From positions 1 through 41,339 of the forward strand of contig CALEFT010000025.1 of NCBI GenBank assembly GCA_937876985.1: DNA of 41,339 bases. Direction: 5' to 3'. The position numbers and the translations under genes were made by a program. This DNA is from an uncultured Clostridia bacterium (GTDB lineage Bacteria > Bacillota > Clostridia > Saccharofermentanales > Saccharofermentanaceae). Below, piece by piece: positions 40,322-41,339 of the stretch (position 1 is the stretch's first letter; the number at the start of each line of letters is the position of its first letter). The notes beneath the pieces are model-generated. The model was not told where the DNA came from, searched no databases, and was given only the letters and a program-made list of their open reading frames with translations.

Positions 40322-40354
40322 GTGAAAGGGAAGCCTTATACATGGCTTCCTTAA
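40322..40354 (+). CDS. Leader peptide (10 aa) before the CPBP gene
   Basis: GTG is preceded by a near-perfect AAGGAGGTGA at 40307-40316 and opens a 10-codon frame, MKGKPYTWLP. The frame overlaps a hairpin (GGAAGCC 40329-40335 with GGCTTCC 40344-40350). Such short, well-translated frames with overlapping hairpins act in translation-dependent attenuation of resistance genes. Here the hairpin is not followed by a strong T-run, so the mechanism is open. Confidence 0.5.
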   Translation: MKGKPYTWLP

Positions 40355-40400
40355 TTCATAAATTAACTGCTTTTATTATGAATCTGGAGTTATAGGGAGA

Positions 40401-41261
40401 ATGAAAATGGAAGAAAGAGATAATTTAAGAAGAGACATTGGTATGAAACAGGAAAAGACTGTGTTAAAAGAAGATTGGTCTATGGTTTGGCGTTATTTGT
40501 TTTATACTTTCACTATTGCTTGGGTAACAGAATTTTTGTTAATTGCATTGTACCATTTAAATTTGTTAAATGGAAATATTGCAATGGTTGTGCATTTTAT
40601 GGTGATTGGCTTCGGTGCGGGCATGGCTCCTGCATATGCGGCTTTTATTGTACAGAAAAAGCATAGCAATATTACATTCAAAGAATTTTGTAGACAGATT
40701 TTCTATACCGAAAATATCCGAAAATCGGTTGTCTTTCTTATAGTTTTTGCATTGATTCAGTTTGTGGCTTGCGTGGTACAGGAGGATTATTTAGGAAATC
40801 CGTGGTATCTGTTTATTCTCTTTATGCCAATGATGATTTTGGGCGGTGGGCTGGAAGAAGTAGGATGGCGAGGCGTGTTTCAGCCTTTGCTTGAAAAGCA
40901 TTTTTCTTTTTGGGCTGCAGCTCTTATTGAGGGTGTGATTTGGAGCGTTTGGCATTTGCCGTTATGGTTAGTTCCGAATACTTCACAAGGAACTTATGAC
41001 TTTATCGCTTTTACGCTTTACTGTATAACGATAGGACTGACTCTTGCCGCAGCATATCGACTAACAAAAAGTGTTTGGGTGACTATTCTAATTCATGCTT
41101 GGGCGAACACGGTTTTAGGGGGAATGTACACATTGACTTCTCTTAATTATTTTCCAAATATGAAAACACTTATCGTGTATGGGATGCAGATTGCGCTAAT
41201 AATGATAATATTGTTTTTTCAGAACAAATATGATAAATACAGAAAAGTACAAAATGCGTAA
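40401..41261 (+). CDS. CPBP family intramembrane glutamic endopeptidase
   Basis: This 286-aa membrane protein has about eight helices and the CPBP (CAAX protease and bacteriocin-processing, Abi) motifs. These are EEVGWRG (E152, E153, R157), VWHLPLW (H185), and IHAWANT (H232). These residues form the active site of Rce1-like intramembrane proteases. In Firmicutes such proteins process or protect against peptides such as bacteriocins, or act in envelope stress. It lies behind the MerR-type promoter and leader peptide. The ATG at 40407 is about as likely as the one at 40401, as GGGAG sits just before. Substrate unknown. Confidence 0.88.
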   Translation: MKMEERDNLRRDIGMKQEKTVLKEDWSMVWRYLFYTFTIAWVTEFLLIALYHLNLLNGNIAMVVHFMVIGFGAGMAPAYAAFIVQKKHSNITFKEFCRQIFYTENIRKSVVFLIVFALIQFVACVVQEDYLGNPWYLFILFMPMMILGGGLEEVGWRGVFQPLLEKHFSFWAAALIEGVIWSVWHLPLWLVPNTSQGTYDFIAFTLYCITIGLTLAAAYRLTKSVWVTILIHAWANTVLGGMYTLTSLNYFPNMKTLIVYGMQIALIMIILFFQNKYDKYRKVQNA

Positions 41262-41311
41262 CGGGAACAATACCGAATTACCGTTATATATAAAGATTGT
41301 GAGGATTAAAT

Positions 41312-41339
41312 ATGAGTAAGAGATTTTCAATAGTTTGGA
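41312..41339 (+). CDS. Start of a further gene, cut by the window edge
   Basis: An ATG preceded by GAGGATT opens MSKRFSIVW and runs off the window. It is 50 bases after the CPBP gene and in the same direction, so it may belong to the same MerR-controlled operon. Too short to identify. Confidence 0.4.

Overview
This window is an AT-rich chromosomal segment of a low-GC Gram-positive bacterium, most likely a member of the Clostridia close to Lachnospiraceae. The grounds are strong AGGAGG-type ribosome binding sites, the rplU-prp-rpmA-obg cluster with a Prp-cleavable L27 leader, the paired radical-SAM/DUF2344 genes, a DUF4364 protein, secreted DUF4214 proteins and rubrerythrin. The genus cannot be fixed from the sequence alone.

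Layout. 0-9.5 kb: a tRNA-Val, a zinc-ribbon membrane protein, an NlpC/P60-like peptidase, a DUF4004 (YhbD-like) regulator, an ArsR-type regulator with a long Lys/Asp tail, rubrerythrin, a small P-loop protein, MscL, a small membrane protein beside a broken XRE regulator, a P-type Ca2+-ATPase and SecG. 9.5-16.6 kb: murC translationally coupled to an unrecognised membrane protein, a LacI-type regulator, then rplU-prp-rpmA and obg behind an L21-type leader. 16.9-20.6 kb: two paralogous secreted proteins with four C-terminal DUF4214-type repeats each. 20.7-23.9 kb, minus strand: a polar amino acid ABC transporter and DUF4364. 24-30.5 kb: pgi, the B12-binding radical SAM protein with its DUF2344 partner, and a MarR regulator, acyl carrier protein and diacylglycerol-kinase-type lipid kinase.

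30.7-38.2 kb is a complete type II CRISPR-Cas locus of II-C gene content: tracrRNA (minus strand) diverging from cas9 (1219 aa), then cas1, cas2 and an array of 36 identical 36-bp repeats with 35 spacers of 29-30 bp. There is no csn2 or cas4. The most unusual point is that the predicted tracrRNA carries two tandem anti-repeats, of which only the downstream one joins the lower stem and nexus. The array ends directly against the 3' remnant of an AlbA_2/AAA_4-type gene.

38.2-41.3 kb looks like accessory DNA: gene remnants (AlbA_2-type; the last 17 codons and stop of an EF-Tu gene with a terminator), inverted repeats, a double-HTH MerR regulator, and a CPBP (CAAX-like) membrane protease gene. The protease gene is preceded by a MerR-type promoter with a 19-bp spacer and a 10-codon leader peptide overlapping a hairpin.

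Most transcription units end in clear intrinsic terminators. Variants of a TTTTCGA-centred motif, often palindromic, recur in the intergenic regions of the chromosomal part.
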